A stretch of DNA of 64,000 nt, taken from contig NZ_BAHE01000015.1 in the NCBI RefSeq assembly GCF_000298235.1, positions 124,001 to 188,000 on the forward strand, in the 5' to 3' direction. A model generated the notes under the pieces. It was not told where the DNA came from. It did not search any database and saw only the letters and a program-made list of their open reading frames with translations. This DNA comes from Gordonia namibiensis NBRC 108229. GTDB taxonomy: Bacteria; Actinomycetota; Actinomycetes; Mycobacteriales; Mycobacteriaceae. The position numbers were made by a program, and so were the translations under genes. Shown here in pieces: positions 35,043 to 42,875 of this stretch (the first letter of the stretch is position 1; every line of letters starts with the position of its first letter).

Positions 35043-35714
35043 ATGACCGGGTCCACGCGTGCACCGCTCACCGCCAAGCAAGCCACCGAGGTCGTCGCCG
35101 ACCCGTGGCGCGTCGTCGCAGACAAACTCGTGGCCGCCTACCGCACCGGGTCGATGGTGCGGGGGCTCGAGTTCGTCGCCAAGATCGTCGACGCGGCAGA
35201 GGAAGCCGACCATCATCCCGACGTAGACTTGCGGTACGGCTCAGTGCATCTCACCCTCACGACGCACAGCGCGCATCAGCTGACCGAAGCCGATGTGGCC
35301 CTGGCCAACCGGATCACCGGGATCGCCGCCGAGATGGCGCTCGAGAAACTCGCGGACCCGGTAACGGCGATCGAACTGGCGATCGACGCCATGGACATCG
35401 GGGCGATCCGTCCGTTCTGGCAGGCCGTTCTGGGTTACTCCGACGGGAACGACAAGGAACTCGCGGAGCTCGCCGACCCGGCCGGGCGGTTGCCGTCGGT
35501 GTGGTTCCAGCAGATGGATGAGCCTCGCCCGCAACGTAACCGAATCCACTTCGACCTCTGCCTACCGCATGACGAGGTACACGAACGGCTGCAGGCCGCG
35601 ATCACCGCCGGTGGCCAACTGTTGTCGGACGAGTTCGCACCGGCGTGGTGGATTCTCGCCGACTCCGAGGGCAACGAGATCTGCCTGTGCACCTGGCAGG
35701 AGAAGACCGACTGA
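35043..35714 (+). CDS. Pterin-4a-carbinolamine dehydratase-like/VOC fusion, copy 2
   Basis: 223 aa from ATG 35043, about 70% identical by eye to copy 1 over its whole length and in tandem with it. Same two halves: DHHPDVDLRYGSVHLTLTTHS in the dehydratase part and AIRPFWQAVLGY, WFQQMDEPRPQRNRIHFDL in the VOC part. The gene pair is a local duplication. It converges with the GntR gene, leaving only two bases between the stops. Confidence 0.85.
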   Translation: MTGSTRAPLTAKQATEVVADPWRVVADKLVAAYRTGSMVRGLEFVAKIVDAAEEADHHPDVDLRYGSVHLTLTTHSAHQLTEADVALANRITGIAAEMALEKLADPVTAIELAIDAMDIGAIRPFWQAVLGYSDGNDKELAELADPAGRLPSVWFQQMDEPRPQRNRIHFDLCLPHDEVHERLQAAITAGGQLLSDEFAPAWWILADSEGNEICLCTWQEKTD

Positions 35715-35716
35715 CC

Positions 35717-36433
35717 TCAGTCGGGGTACATCGTCTGGGTGAAGGCCATGCGGTCGCCGCGATAGAGCGAACGACGGTACTCGATGGGGACTCCCTCGTC
35801 GTCGTAGGACAGGCGTCTGAGCAGGAACATCGGCGTCCTCGCGTCGACGTGCAGGAGAGCCGCTTCGCGTGCATCCGGGAGCGTGGTTTCGATCGTATCC
35901 TCTGTCCTGCCGAAAATGATTCCCCGCCTTCCGAATTCGGCGTACAGCGATGAACACACGTCGAAGTCGGCCTCGAGGCCCGGGTAGCGATGCGCCGGCA
36001 GGCGAGTCCTCTCGAGTCCTACCCGCACGCCGGCGGTGGTGAATACGCGCTCGAGTTGGAGGACGGGATCGTTTACGGCCAGACCGAGACGATCCGCCAG
36101 CCGCGCGTCGGCCGTCAAGTGTGACCATCCCACCAGGAAGCGACTCGCTTCCATCCCGCGTTCGCGTGCTGCCTCGGTATAGGAGCCGATGGACAACGGT
36201 TGGAGGATCTTGGGACCGGCAACCACCGTCATGCGGCCACGTCGCTCGATCCGTCCGTCGAGGAGGAGTTCTCGGAGCGCCTGGCGGATGGTTTCGCGAG
36301 ACACCGAGAACGTCTCGGCGAGTTCGCGTTCCGCGGGAAACGGGTCGCCCTCGACGAGGTCTTCCAGCGATTCTTCCAGTCGCGATCGAACCACCTGGTG
36401 CTTCAGTACACGCGGCTGTTCGGACAGAGCCAT
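35717..36433 (-). CDS. GntR-family (HutC/UTRA) regulator of the phosphonate locus
   Basis: 238 aa. N-terminal winged helix: LEESLEDLVEGDPFPAERELAETFSVSRETIRQALRELLLDGRIERRGR (residues ~17-66). The C-terminal part is a UTRA ligand domain (RLGLAVNDPVLQLERVFTTAGVRVGLERTRLP). It is divergent from the phosphonatase operon, with two palindromes between. Probably senses a phosphonate intermediate and represses or activates the operon and itself. Confidence 0.92.
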   Translation of the reverse strand: MALSEQPRVLKHQVVRSRLEESLEDLVEGDPFPAERELAETFSVSRETIRQALRELLLDGRIERRGRMTVVAGPKILQPLSIGSYTEAARERGMEASRFLVGWSHLTADARLADRLGLAVNDPVLQLERVFTTAGVRVGLERTRLPAHRYPGLEADFDVCSSLYAEFGRRGIIFGRTEDTIETTLPDAREAALLHVDARTPMFLLRRLSYDDEGVPIEYRRSLYRGDRMAFTQTMYPD

Positions 36434-36452
36434 ACAACCGACGCTACCAAAA

Positions 36453-36468
36453 ATTGGTCTAGACCAAA
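36453..36468. promoter_or_regulatory. GntR operator 1
   Basis: ATTGGTCTAGACCAAA: the core TTGGTCTAGACCAA (36454-36467) is a perfect 14-bp palindrome, 20 bases upstream of the GntR start. Placement suggests autoregulation. Confidence 0.75.
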
Positions 36469-36510
36469 TGGAAACCCAGTGTTCACCTGGGGTTCAGGCA
36501 AGTCACCCGA

Positions 36511-36525
36511 ATTGGTCTATACCAG
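36511..36525. promoter_or_regulatory. GntR operator 2
   Basis: ATTGGTCTATACCAG, a one-mismatch copy of operator 1, 17 bases before the phosphonatase start codon, so a bound regulator would block the operon promoter or ribosome access. Confidence 0.7.
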
Positions 36526-36541
36526 GGGCGAGGGTATGGGC

Positions 36542-37285
36542 ATGAACACTTCAGCCAACAGCCGGACCGCCAACCAGGGTGACGGCAATTCGCCTGTCCC
36601 GGTAGCTGTCACCACTTCGGTGGAACTCGTCATCTTCGACATGGCCGGGACAACGGTCGTCGATGACGGACTCGTGACCCAGGCCTTCGACGCGGCAGCC
36701 ACCGCCATCGGTGTGCCCGCCGAAGGGGAGGAACGTGAGCGTGCCCGCCAGTACGTGCTCGACACCATGGGGCAGTCGAAGATCGCGGTCTTCCGTGCTC
36801 TCTTCGGCGCGGACGGGGCGGCGGAGACCGCCAACGCGGAGTTCGAGCGCGCGTACGGCGACCTGATCGCCGGAGGTGTCGAGCCCGTGGCAGGGGCCGC
36901 GGAAACATTCTCCGACCTGCGTACACGCGGAATCGCGACGGCCTTCACCACCGGATTCAGCCCGGCGACCCAACAGCGAATCCTCAGGTCGTTGGGATGG
37001 ACCGATGCGGTGGACCACGTCCTGGCGCCCACGGCGGGCCTACGCGGTCGGCCCTTCCCCGACCTCGTCCTCGCTGCGGCGCTGACGGCGCAGGTCGACG
37101 ACCTGGCCAACGTGATCGTCGTCGGCGACACCTCGAGTGACATCGAGACCGCGCGTCGTGCCCGGGCCGGACTCTCCGTCGGCGTGCTCACCGGCGCCCA
37201 CGACGAAGCGACACTGCGTGCCGCCGGAGCCGACCACGTGTTGTCTTCGGTCGCCGATCTCTCCACTTTGCTCTTCACCACCTGA
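36542..37285 (+). CDS. Phosphonatase-type HAD hydrolase (phosphonoacetaldehyde hydrolase-like)
   Basis: 247 aa from ATG 36542, seven bases after GAGGG (ATG 36536 is in frame but too close). HAD motif I is FDMAGTTV with nucleophile Asp33. The cap segment DTMGQSKIAVFRAL aligns with MGLLKIDHVRAL of Bacillus cereus PhnX, so the Schiff-base lysine is kept (Lys80). Later motifs GRPFPD and VGDTSSDIETAR also match. It should split phosphonoacetaldehyde into acetaldehyde and phosphate. First gene of the operon under the two GntR operators. Confidence 0.9.
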   Translation: MNTSANSRTANQGDGNSPVPVAVTTSVELVIFDMAGTTVVDDGLVTQAFDAAATAIGVPAEGEERERARQYVLDTMGQSKIAVFRALFGADGAAETANAEFERAYGDLIAGGVEPVAGAAETFSDLRTRGIATAFTTGFSPATQQRILRSLGWTDAVDHVLAPTAGLRGRPFPDLVLAAALTAQVDDLANVIVVGDTSSDIETARRARAGLSVGVLTGAHDEATLRAAGADHVLSSVADLSTLLFTT

Positions 37286-37316
37286 GACCCCCGTTTCCAG
37301 AAAGGCAGCACCCTCC

Positions 37317-38282
37317 ATGAAGTTTCGCAGGTCGCGTCTGACTCTCACCGCGGCGCTTGCCGCCACCGCACTCGTGCTCGCCGCGTGCTCCGGTGGGAAC
37401 CAAGATGAGATGAACGATCAAGGATTCCCCGAAACCCTCACCCTCGCGGCGATTCCCGCCGAGAACTCGACGGACCTCAAGGCGAGTTACGAACCGGTCA
37501 TCAAGGTGATCGAACAGGAAACCGGCTCCAAGGTCGATTTCGTCCAGGCGTCCGACTACGCAGGCGTGGTCGAGGGAATGATCGCCGACAACGTCGATCT
37601 CGCGTTCTTCGGTCCCTTCGCCTACGTGGTGGCCGGACTCAACGGCGCGAAGATCACCCCGCTCGGCGCGGTGATCTCGGAGAAAGGTGCACAACCCGGT
37701 TACCAGTCCTATGGAATCGCCAAGGCGGACAATGCGTCGGTCAACGATCTCGACGACTTCGCCGGCAAATCGGTCTGCTTCGTGGATCCGGGGTCGACGT
37801 CGGGTTTCCTCTACCCGACGGCGGGTCTCATCGAGGCCGGCGTGATCAAGTCCGGCACGGAGGCTGATCTCGCGGCCGGTGTGAAGCCGATCTATGCGGG
37901 CGGCCATGACGCCTCAGCGCTGTCCGTCGCATCCGGCGACTGCGACGCCGGATTCGCCTTCGACACCATGGTCGACAAGACGCTCGTCGAAAAGGGTGAC
38001 CTGAAGCCAGGGCAACTCAAGACGGTGTGGAAGTCGGAGATGATCGCCGGCTCGGTCTTCGCCGCCAACGACTCGCTCGGTCCCGACGCGATCAGCAAGC
38101 TCACCGAGATCTTCACCGAGAAGATCAACCAGGACTCGATGGAGGCGGCCGGTATCTGTTCGGGTGACGAGTGCCTGATCACCGACGAGCGGGCCTGGGG
38201 CGTCGTTCCCACAGCCGACAAGGACTACGACGGAGTCCGTCGCGTCTGCGAGATCACCAAGTCCGAGAAGTGTGCCGCCTGA
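37317..38282 (+). CDS. phnD: Phosphonate ABC transporter substrate-binding lipoprotein
   Basis: 321 aa. Lipoprotein signal peptide with lipobox LAAC (Cys24). The mature protein is PhnD-like: LTLAAIPAENSTDLKASYEPVIKVIEQ, then YAGVVEGMIADNVDLAFFGPFAYVVA, SVCFVDPGSTSGFLYP and the characteristic GGHDASALSVASGDCDAGFA. Binds phosphonates outside the cell for the PhnC/PhnE importer encoded next. Separated from the phosphonatase gene by 31 bases with an AGAAAGG ribosome-binding site. Confidence 0.95.
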   Translation: MKFRRSRLTLTAALAATALVLAACSGGNQDEMNDQGFPETLTLAAIPAENSTDLKASYEPVIKVIEQETGSKVDFVQASDYAGVVEGMIADNVDLAFFGPFAYVVAGLNGAKITPLGAVISEKGAQPGYQSYGIAKADNASVNDLDDFAGKSVCFVDPGSTSGFLYPTAGLIEAGVIKSGTEADLAAGVKPIYAGGHDASALSVASGDCDAGFAFDTMVDKTLVEKGDLKPGQLKTVWKSEMIAGSVFAANDSLGPDAISKLTEIFTEKINQDSMEAAGICSGDECLITDERAWGVVPTADKDYDGVRRVCEITKSEKCAA

Positions 38283-38283
38283 C

Positions 38284-39102
38284 ATGCCTGCTCAACCACA
38301 ACCGGTGGCCGGCGACGACCTCGTCGTACACGTCAACGGACTCACCAAACGCTTCGGAAACACCCTGGCCGTCGACGACGTATCACTCGATGTCCACCGC
38401 AGTGAACTCGTGGTGCTACTCGGTCTCTCCGGCTCGGGGAAGTCGACGCTCCTCCGCTGCCTCAACGGCCTCCACGCCAGTACCTCCGGTGTCGTGGACG
38501 TCGTCGGACACCGTGTGGACCGAGCGAGTCGGAGTGAACTCCGTGCGCTGCGTCGCGAGGTCGGCTTCGTGTTCCAGCACTTCAACCTCGTGGGGCGGAT
38601 CAGCTGCCTCGAGAATGTCCTGCTGGGAGGGCTCGGACGGCTGAAGTGCGCGCGATACGGTGCGCTCACCTATCCGAAGCGGATGCGCGCCGAAGCTCTC
38701 GAACATCTGGATCGGGTCGGTCTCGCCGACCTGGCGCACCGGCGTGCCGACACGCTCTCGGGCGGTCAACAGCAACGTGTCGCCATTGCACGCACATTGA
38801 TGCAACGCCCGACCGTCCTCCTCGCCGACGAACCGGTGGCCTCACTCGATCCCGAGAACGCCGGTGTCGTGATGGACCTGCTGTTCCAGGTGTGCGTGGA
38901 GGAGAAGCTCACCATCCTCTGCACTTTGCATCAGGTCGACCTGGCGTTGGGTTGGGCGCACCGCATCGTCGGATTGCGCTCCGGTCAGAAGGTTCTCGAT
39001 CGCTCCACCATCGGGCTGACCCGTGACGAGGTGATGGAGGTCTATCAGCGTGTCGACCCCGACCTGACCACGCCATCGACGACCGCCGTGCGACGCCGGT
39101 GA
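38284..39102 (+). CDS. phnC: Phosphonate ABC transporter ATP-binding protein
   Basis: 272 aa from ATG 38284, one base after the phnD stop (GTG 38272 is in frame upstream). Walker A GLSGSGKST, Q-loop FQHFNLV, signature LSGGQQQR, Walker B LLADEPVASLD and H-loop LHQVDLAL. The QHFNLV and LMQRPTVLLADEP forms are typical of PhnC. Overlaps phnE by GTGA. Confidence 0.95.
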   Translation: MPAQPQPVAGDDLVVHVNGLTKRFGNTLAVDDVSLDVHRSELVVLLGLSGSGKSTLLRCLNGLHASTSGVVDVVGHRVDRASRSELRALRREVGFVFQHFNLVGRISCLENVLLGGLGRLKCARYGALTYPKRMRAEALEHLDRVGLADLAHRRADTLSGGQQQRVAIARTLMQRPTVLLADEPVASLDPENAGVVMDLLFQVCVEEKLTILCTLHQVDLALGWAHRIVGLRSGQKVLDRSTIGLTRDEVMEVYQRVDPDLTTPSTTAVRRR

Positions 39103-40691
39103 ACACACCGCTCCTCGATCGGCAAGAGGCTCCGTCGCCGTCGGACAGGCCCGGGTGGAACCGTGCGACCCTGCCCGGTCTGGCCGTCGCGGGAATCGCG
39201 GCAACGTTGTTCTGCGCGTGGTGGATCGACTTCGCGCCGACGACCCTCATCTACGGGGTCGAGGACGTCGTCGCGCTCATCGAGCGGATGCTGCCACCGC
39301 GGCTCGGCGATCCCGGCCGCATCGGTGTCCTTGCACTCGAGACCCTGCTGATGGCGGTCCTCGGTACAGTGCTGGCGGCGATCGCCTCGGTGCCCCTGGC
39401 TTTTCTGGCGGCTCGCAACACAACTCCGCATCCCGTGGTCCACGCTGTTGCGCGCGGCATCATCACATTCTGCCGCGCCATGCCCGATCTCTTGTTCGCG
39501 GTACTTTTCGTCCGTGCCCTCGGCATCGGTGTTCTTCCCGGGATACTCGCGCTCGCATTGCATTCCATCGGCATGCTCGGGAAGTTGTTCGCCGACGCGA
39601 TCGAGCAGGTCGACGACGGCCCTCGAGAGGCTGTACGCAGCACGGGCGTTGGATACTTCCGCGAGATGGTCAATGCAGTGGTCCCCCAGTGCATGCCGTC
39701 GTGGATAGGTGCATTCGTGTACCGCATCGACATCAACTTGCGGATGTCGGTTGTGCTCGGGTTCGTCGGCGCCGGCGGAATCGGATTCGCGCTCCAGGAC
39801 GCGCTCCGCGGTTTGATCTACCCACGCGCTCTCGGGATCGTGCTGGTGATCCTGCTGATCATCGCGGCAATGGAGTTGTTGGCGATCGGAATCCGCCGAG
39901 TCCTCCTGACTCCGTCTGCGTTGCCGCCCGGTCTCGAACGTATCGCCCGGACCGGTTTCGGTGTTCTGGTCGTCGTCGCCACCGTCGCGTCCATGGTGGT
40001 GCTGGAAGTCTCCCCGTTGTCACTGTTCACCTGGATCGGTCCGTCCATCGAGGTGTTCGGTCGGATGATCCCGCCTGACTTCGACGCCCTCGGGGCAGAA
40101 CTGTTCGACGCCGCATTCCAAACCGTCGCCATTGGTGTGGTGGCGACCGCGATCGGTGCGGTGATGTCGGTTCCGGTGGGAATCCTCGCCGCACGCAACG
40201 TCACCCCGCACCCAGCCGTGTACTGGCTGGCGCGGACGTGGATCTTGATCGTCCGGGCGATACCCGAGCTCATCCTCGCCGTGATCTTCGTCGCCGCACT
40301 GGGTCTCGGGCCCGTGGCGGGAACCTGTGCCCTGGCAATCGGTTCCGTGGGCTTTCTCGCGAAGCTCGTCGCCGACGCGGTAGAGGAGATCGACGCCGGT
40401 CCGGTCGAGGCGGCCAAGGCGGTGGGTTGCGGCTGGTGGAAGACTCTGTCCGCCGCGGTGCTGCCGCAGGCCATGCCGTCGATCATCGGGTCGGGACTGT
40501 ATCTGCTCGACGTCAACATCCGCACGTCGACGGTCCTCGGCATCGTCGGCGCCGGTGGGGTCGGCTTTCTGCTCTTCGAGTCGATCCGCACCCTCGACTT
40601 CGACATCGCCGGGGCGATCGTGATCGTCATCTTCGTCATTGTCTTCGCTATCGAGAGGTTGTCGGGATGGATACGCTCGAAACTGGTCTGA
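39099..40691 (+). CDS. phnE: Phosphonate ABC permease, two PhnE domains fused
   Basis: 530 aa from GTG 39099. Two tandem copies of the PhnE permease, roughly residues 1-265 and 266-530, each with about six membrane helices and its own EAA loop: VDDGPREAVRSTGVGYFREM in the first and IDAGPVEAAKAVGCGWWKTL in the second. In many bacteria these are separate phnE1/phnE2 genes or a homodimer. The fusion supplies both channel halves in one chain. Its 3' end overlaps the next gene by 25 bases. Confidence 0.93.
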   Translation: MNTPLLDRQEAPSPSDRPGWNRATLPGLAVAGIAATLFCAWWIDFAPTTLIYGVEDVVALIERMLPPRLGDPGRIGVLALETLLMAVLGTVLAAIASVPLAFLAARNTTPHPVVHAVARGIITFCRAMPDLLFAVLFVRALGIGVLPGILALALHSIGMLGKLFADAIEQVDDGPREAVRSTGVGYFREMVNAVVPQCMPSWIGAFVYRIDINLRMSVVLGFVGAGGIGFALQDALRGLIYPRALGIVLVILLIIAAMELLAIGIRRVLLTPSALPPGLERIARTGFGVLVVVATVASMVVLEVSPLSLFTWIGPSIEVFGRMIPPDFDALGAELFDAAFQTVAIGVVATAIGAVMSVPVGILAARNVTPHPAVYWLARTWILIVRAIPELILAVIFVAALGLGPVAGTCALAIGSVGFLAKLVADAVEEIDAGPVEAAKAVGCGWWKTLSAAVLPQAMPSIIGSGLYLLDVNIRTSTVLGIVGAGGVGFLLFESIRTLDFDIAGAIVIVIFVIVFAIERLSGWIRSKLV

Positions 40692-41680
40692 CGCGCGCCG
40701 CGGTGTGGCGCGGCGACCGGATCGACATCGTCGAGGTGCCGATTCCGGCACCTGGATCAGGGGAGATGGTCGTACGCGTCCGCCTGGCCACGGTGTGCGG
40801 CAGTGACCTGCACACGGTGTCCGGACGTCGGCAGGCCCCCTGTCCGTCGGTCCTGGGTCACGAATCCGTGGGTGAAGTGGTCGCGGTCGGCGCCGACGCG
40901 CCGGCCCGGGTGGGAGACCGGGTCGTATGGTCGGTCACCGTCACATGCGGTGAATGTGACAGATGCGTGCGTGGACTGACCGCCAAGTGCCGGCGCATAC
41001 GTAAAGTCGGTCACGAGGCCTATGACAGCGAATGGGCGCTGTCGGGCGGTTACGCGGAACACATTGTGCTGCCGTTGGGTACGGCTGTGGTCGTCGTGCC
41101 GGAGACACTCGACGATTCGGTGGCCGCCCCCGCCGCCTGCGCGACCGCCACTGTGATGGCTGCGGTCGAACGTGCAGGTGACCTGTCGGGTCGTCGTGTG
41201 CTGATCGGCGGCGCGGGCATGCTGGGCACGACCGCGGCCGCGGTGTGCGCCCACCGCGGTGCCCACGTTCTGATCGCCGACCCCAAGCGTGCGCGTCTCG
41301 GCCAGGCAATGAGCTTCGGAGCGTTGCCCGACGACGGTGAGAACGTCGATGTCGTACTCGATTTCACGGGAGCGACGCAGTTCATCGGCGAAAGCCTCCC
41401 GCGGCTCGAGATCGCCGGGACGCTCGTTCTTGCCGGCTCCGTCACCCCGGGGCCGTTGTTGGGCATCGACCCTCAACAGGTCGTCCGGCAGTGGTGGACG
41501 ATCACCGGCATCCACAACTATGAGCCACGCCATCTGCGCGAGGCCATCCGGTTCCTCAGTCGCACAGTCGATCGCCACCCATGGCCACAACTGGTGACCG
41601 ATCCGGTACCGCTCGCGCTGATCGAGTCCGCCCTGCAACCGGCCCCGGGTTGCAAACTGCGCGTCGCGATCGCCCCGTGA
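40667..41680 (+). CDS. Zinc alcohol dehydrogenase associated with phosphonate catabolism
   Basis: 337 aa from ATG 40667 inside the end of phnE. Medium-chain dehydrogenase: catalytic-zinc region TVCGSDLHT and GHESVGEV, structural-zinc cysteines CGECDRC plus KC, and nucleotide-binding LIGGAGMLGTTAA. Belongs to the group often placed beside phosphonate genes (TIGR03366 type). It may interconvert phosphonoacetaldehyde and 2-hydroxyethylphosphonate or reduce/oxidise the acetaldehyde released; the reaction is not settled. Confidence 0.87.
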   Translation: MDTLETGLTRAAVWRGDRIDIVEVPIPAPGSGEMVVRVRLATVCGSDLHTVSGRRQAPCPSVLGHESVGEVVAVGADAPARVGDRVVWSVTVTCGECDRCVRGLTAKCRRIRKVGHEAYDSEWALSGGYAEHIVLPLGTAVVVVPETLDDSVAAPAACATATVMAAVERAGDLSGRRVLIGGAGMLGTTAAAVCAHRGAHVLIADPKRARLGQAMSFGALPDDGENVDVVLDFTGATQFIGESLPRLEIAGTLVLAGSVTPGPLLGIDPQQVVRQWWTITGIHNYEPRHLREAIRFLSRTVDRHPWPQLVTDPVPLALIESALQPAPGCKLRVAIAP

Positions 41681-41715
41681 ACAACGAAACCTGTTGACAG
41701 AAAGAGTTTGAATCG

Positions 41716-42831
41716 ATGCGAGTGATCATTGTCGGAGCCGGCATCACCGGAACCGCTCACGCCTGGATGGCCGTCGAACGTGGCCACGAGGTGGTGCATC
41801 TCGACCGAGAGCTGGAGGCGCGAGGTGCGACGGTCCGCAACTTCGGTCTGGTGTGGGTGTCGGGCCGGTCGGCGCCCGAACTGGAGATCACCCTGAGGTC
41901 ACGCGTGCTCTGGGAAGAGATCGGGGCGATGGTCCCTGATGTCGGCTTTCGCGCCAATGGCTCGATCACGTTGCTGCGGAACGACTCCGAGGTGGCTGTC
42001 GCCCGAGAGGTCGCCGCCCGTGAGGACGCGGATCGGCGCGGGTTCCACCTGCTCACGAGAGACCAGGTCGCAGAGATCAACCCGGCACTTCAGGGCGAAT
42101 ATCTCGCCGGCCTGCACTGCACGAGTGACGCCGCGGTCGAGTCACGACAGGCGATGCCGGCACTCCGGACGTATCTCGCGCGCTCGGGCCGCTACACGTT
42201 CGTCCCCGGCGTCGAAGCACGCGAGATCGACGGGACCTCCGTGCGCGACGACGCCGGCACGGTCCATTCCGGTGACTGTGTCGTGTTGTGTCCCGGTGCA
42301 ACTCATCGCGGTCTCCTGCACGAGGTGTTCGGCGGGCTCCCGGTCCGCCGGGTGCGTCTGCAGATGATGCAGACGGCCCCACTGGGACAGCAACTGACGA
42401 CCTCCATCGCCGACGGCGACAGTCTTCGCTACTACCCGGGATTCACCGGGCCGGCGCTCGATGAACTGCGGCGGTCGGAGCCCCAACGGTCGGTCGCAGC
42501 AGAGCATGGCATGCAGCTCTTGTGCGTTCAGCGACTCCATGGCGGGCTGACCATCGGGGACACACATGAATACGACGAGCCGTTCACCTTCGACGTCGAT
42601 GAGGATCCGTACGCACACCTCGTCGAAGTGACAGAGTCGTTGCTGGGCAGGCCCTTACCGCCGATTCAGCGACGATGGGCCGGCGTCTACAGCCAGTGCA
42701 CGGAACCAGACCGAATCGTGTGCCGGGAGTCGGTTTCAGAGGGAGTGTGGGCAGTCACCGGTCCCGGCGGGCGGGGAATGACGCTCGGCCCTGCGATCGC
42801 GGAAGAGTCTGCCGAGCTGATGGGCTGGTAG
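41716..42831 (+). CDS. FAD-dependent oxidoreductase of phosphonate catabolism (TIGR03364 type)
   Basis: 371 aa. Rossmann FAD motif VIIVGAGITGTAHAWMA at the N-terminus, then VVHLDRE; DadA/glycine-oxidase-like fold ending in WAVTGPGGRGMTLGPAIAEESAELM. Members next to phosphonate genes are thought to oxidise 2-aminoethylphosphonate or its N-methyl derivative to phosphonoacetaldehyde. That would feed the phosphonatase without a PhnW transaminase, which is not encoded here. A 15-bp hairpin terminates the operon right after the stop. Confidence 0.87.
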   Translation: MRVIIVGAGITGTAHAWMAVERGHEVVHLDRELEARGATVRNFGLVWVSGRSAPELEITLRSRVLWEEIGAMVPDVGFRANGSITLLRNDSEVAVAREVAAREDADRRGFHLLTRDQVAEINPALQGEYLAGLHCTSDAAVESRQAMPALRTYLARSGRYTFVPGVEAREIDGTSVRDDAGTVHSGDCVVLCPGATHRGLLHEVFGGLPVRRVRLQMMQTAPLGQQLTTSIADGDSLRYYPGFTGPALDELRRSEPQRSVAAEHGMQLLCVQRLHGGLTIGDTHEYDEPFTFDVDEDPYAHLVEVTESLLGRPLPPIQRRWAGVYSQCTEPDRIVCRESVSEGVWAVTGPGGRGMTLGPAIAEESAELMGW

Positions 42832-42833
42832 CA

Positions 42834-42867
42834 GTGTCCGGCGCCGCCGTCGGGCGGCGCCGGACAC
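42834..42867. terminator. Bidirectional terminator, 15-bp perfect stem
   Basis: Arms 42834-42848 and 42853-42867 are exact reverse complements (GTGTCCGGCGCCGCC) with a GTCG loop. It fills the gap between the convergent FAD oxidoreductase and malic enzyme genes and would work for both. Confidence 0.88.
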
Positions 42868-42875
42868 CATCGACA

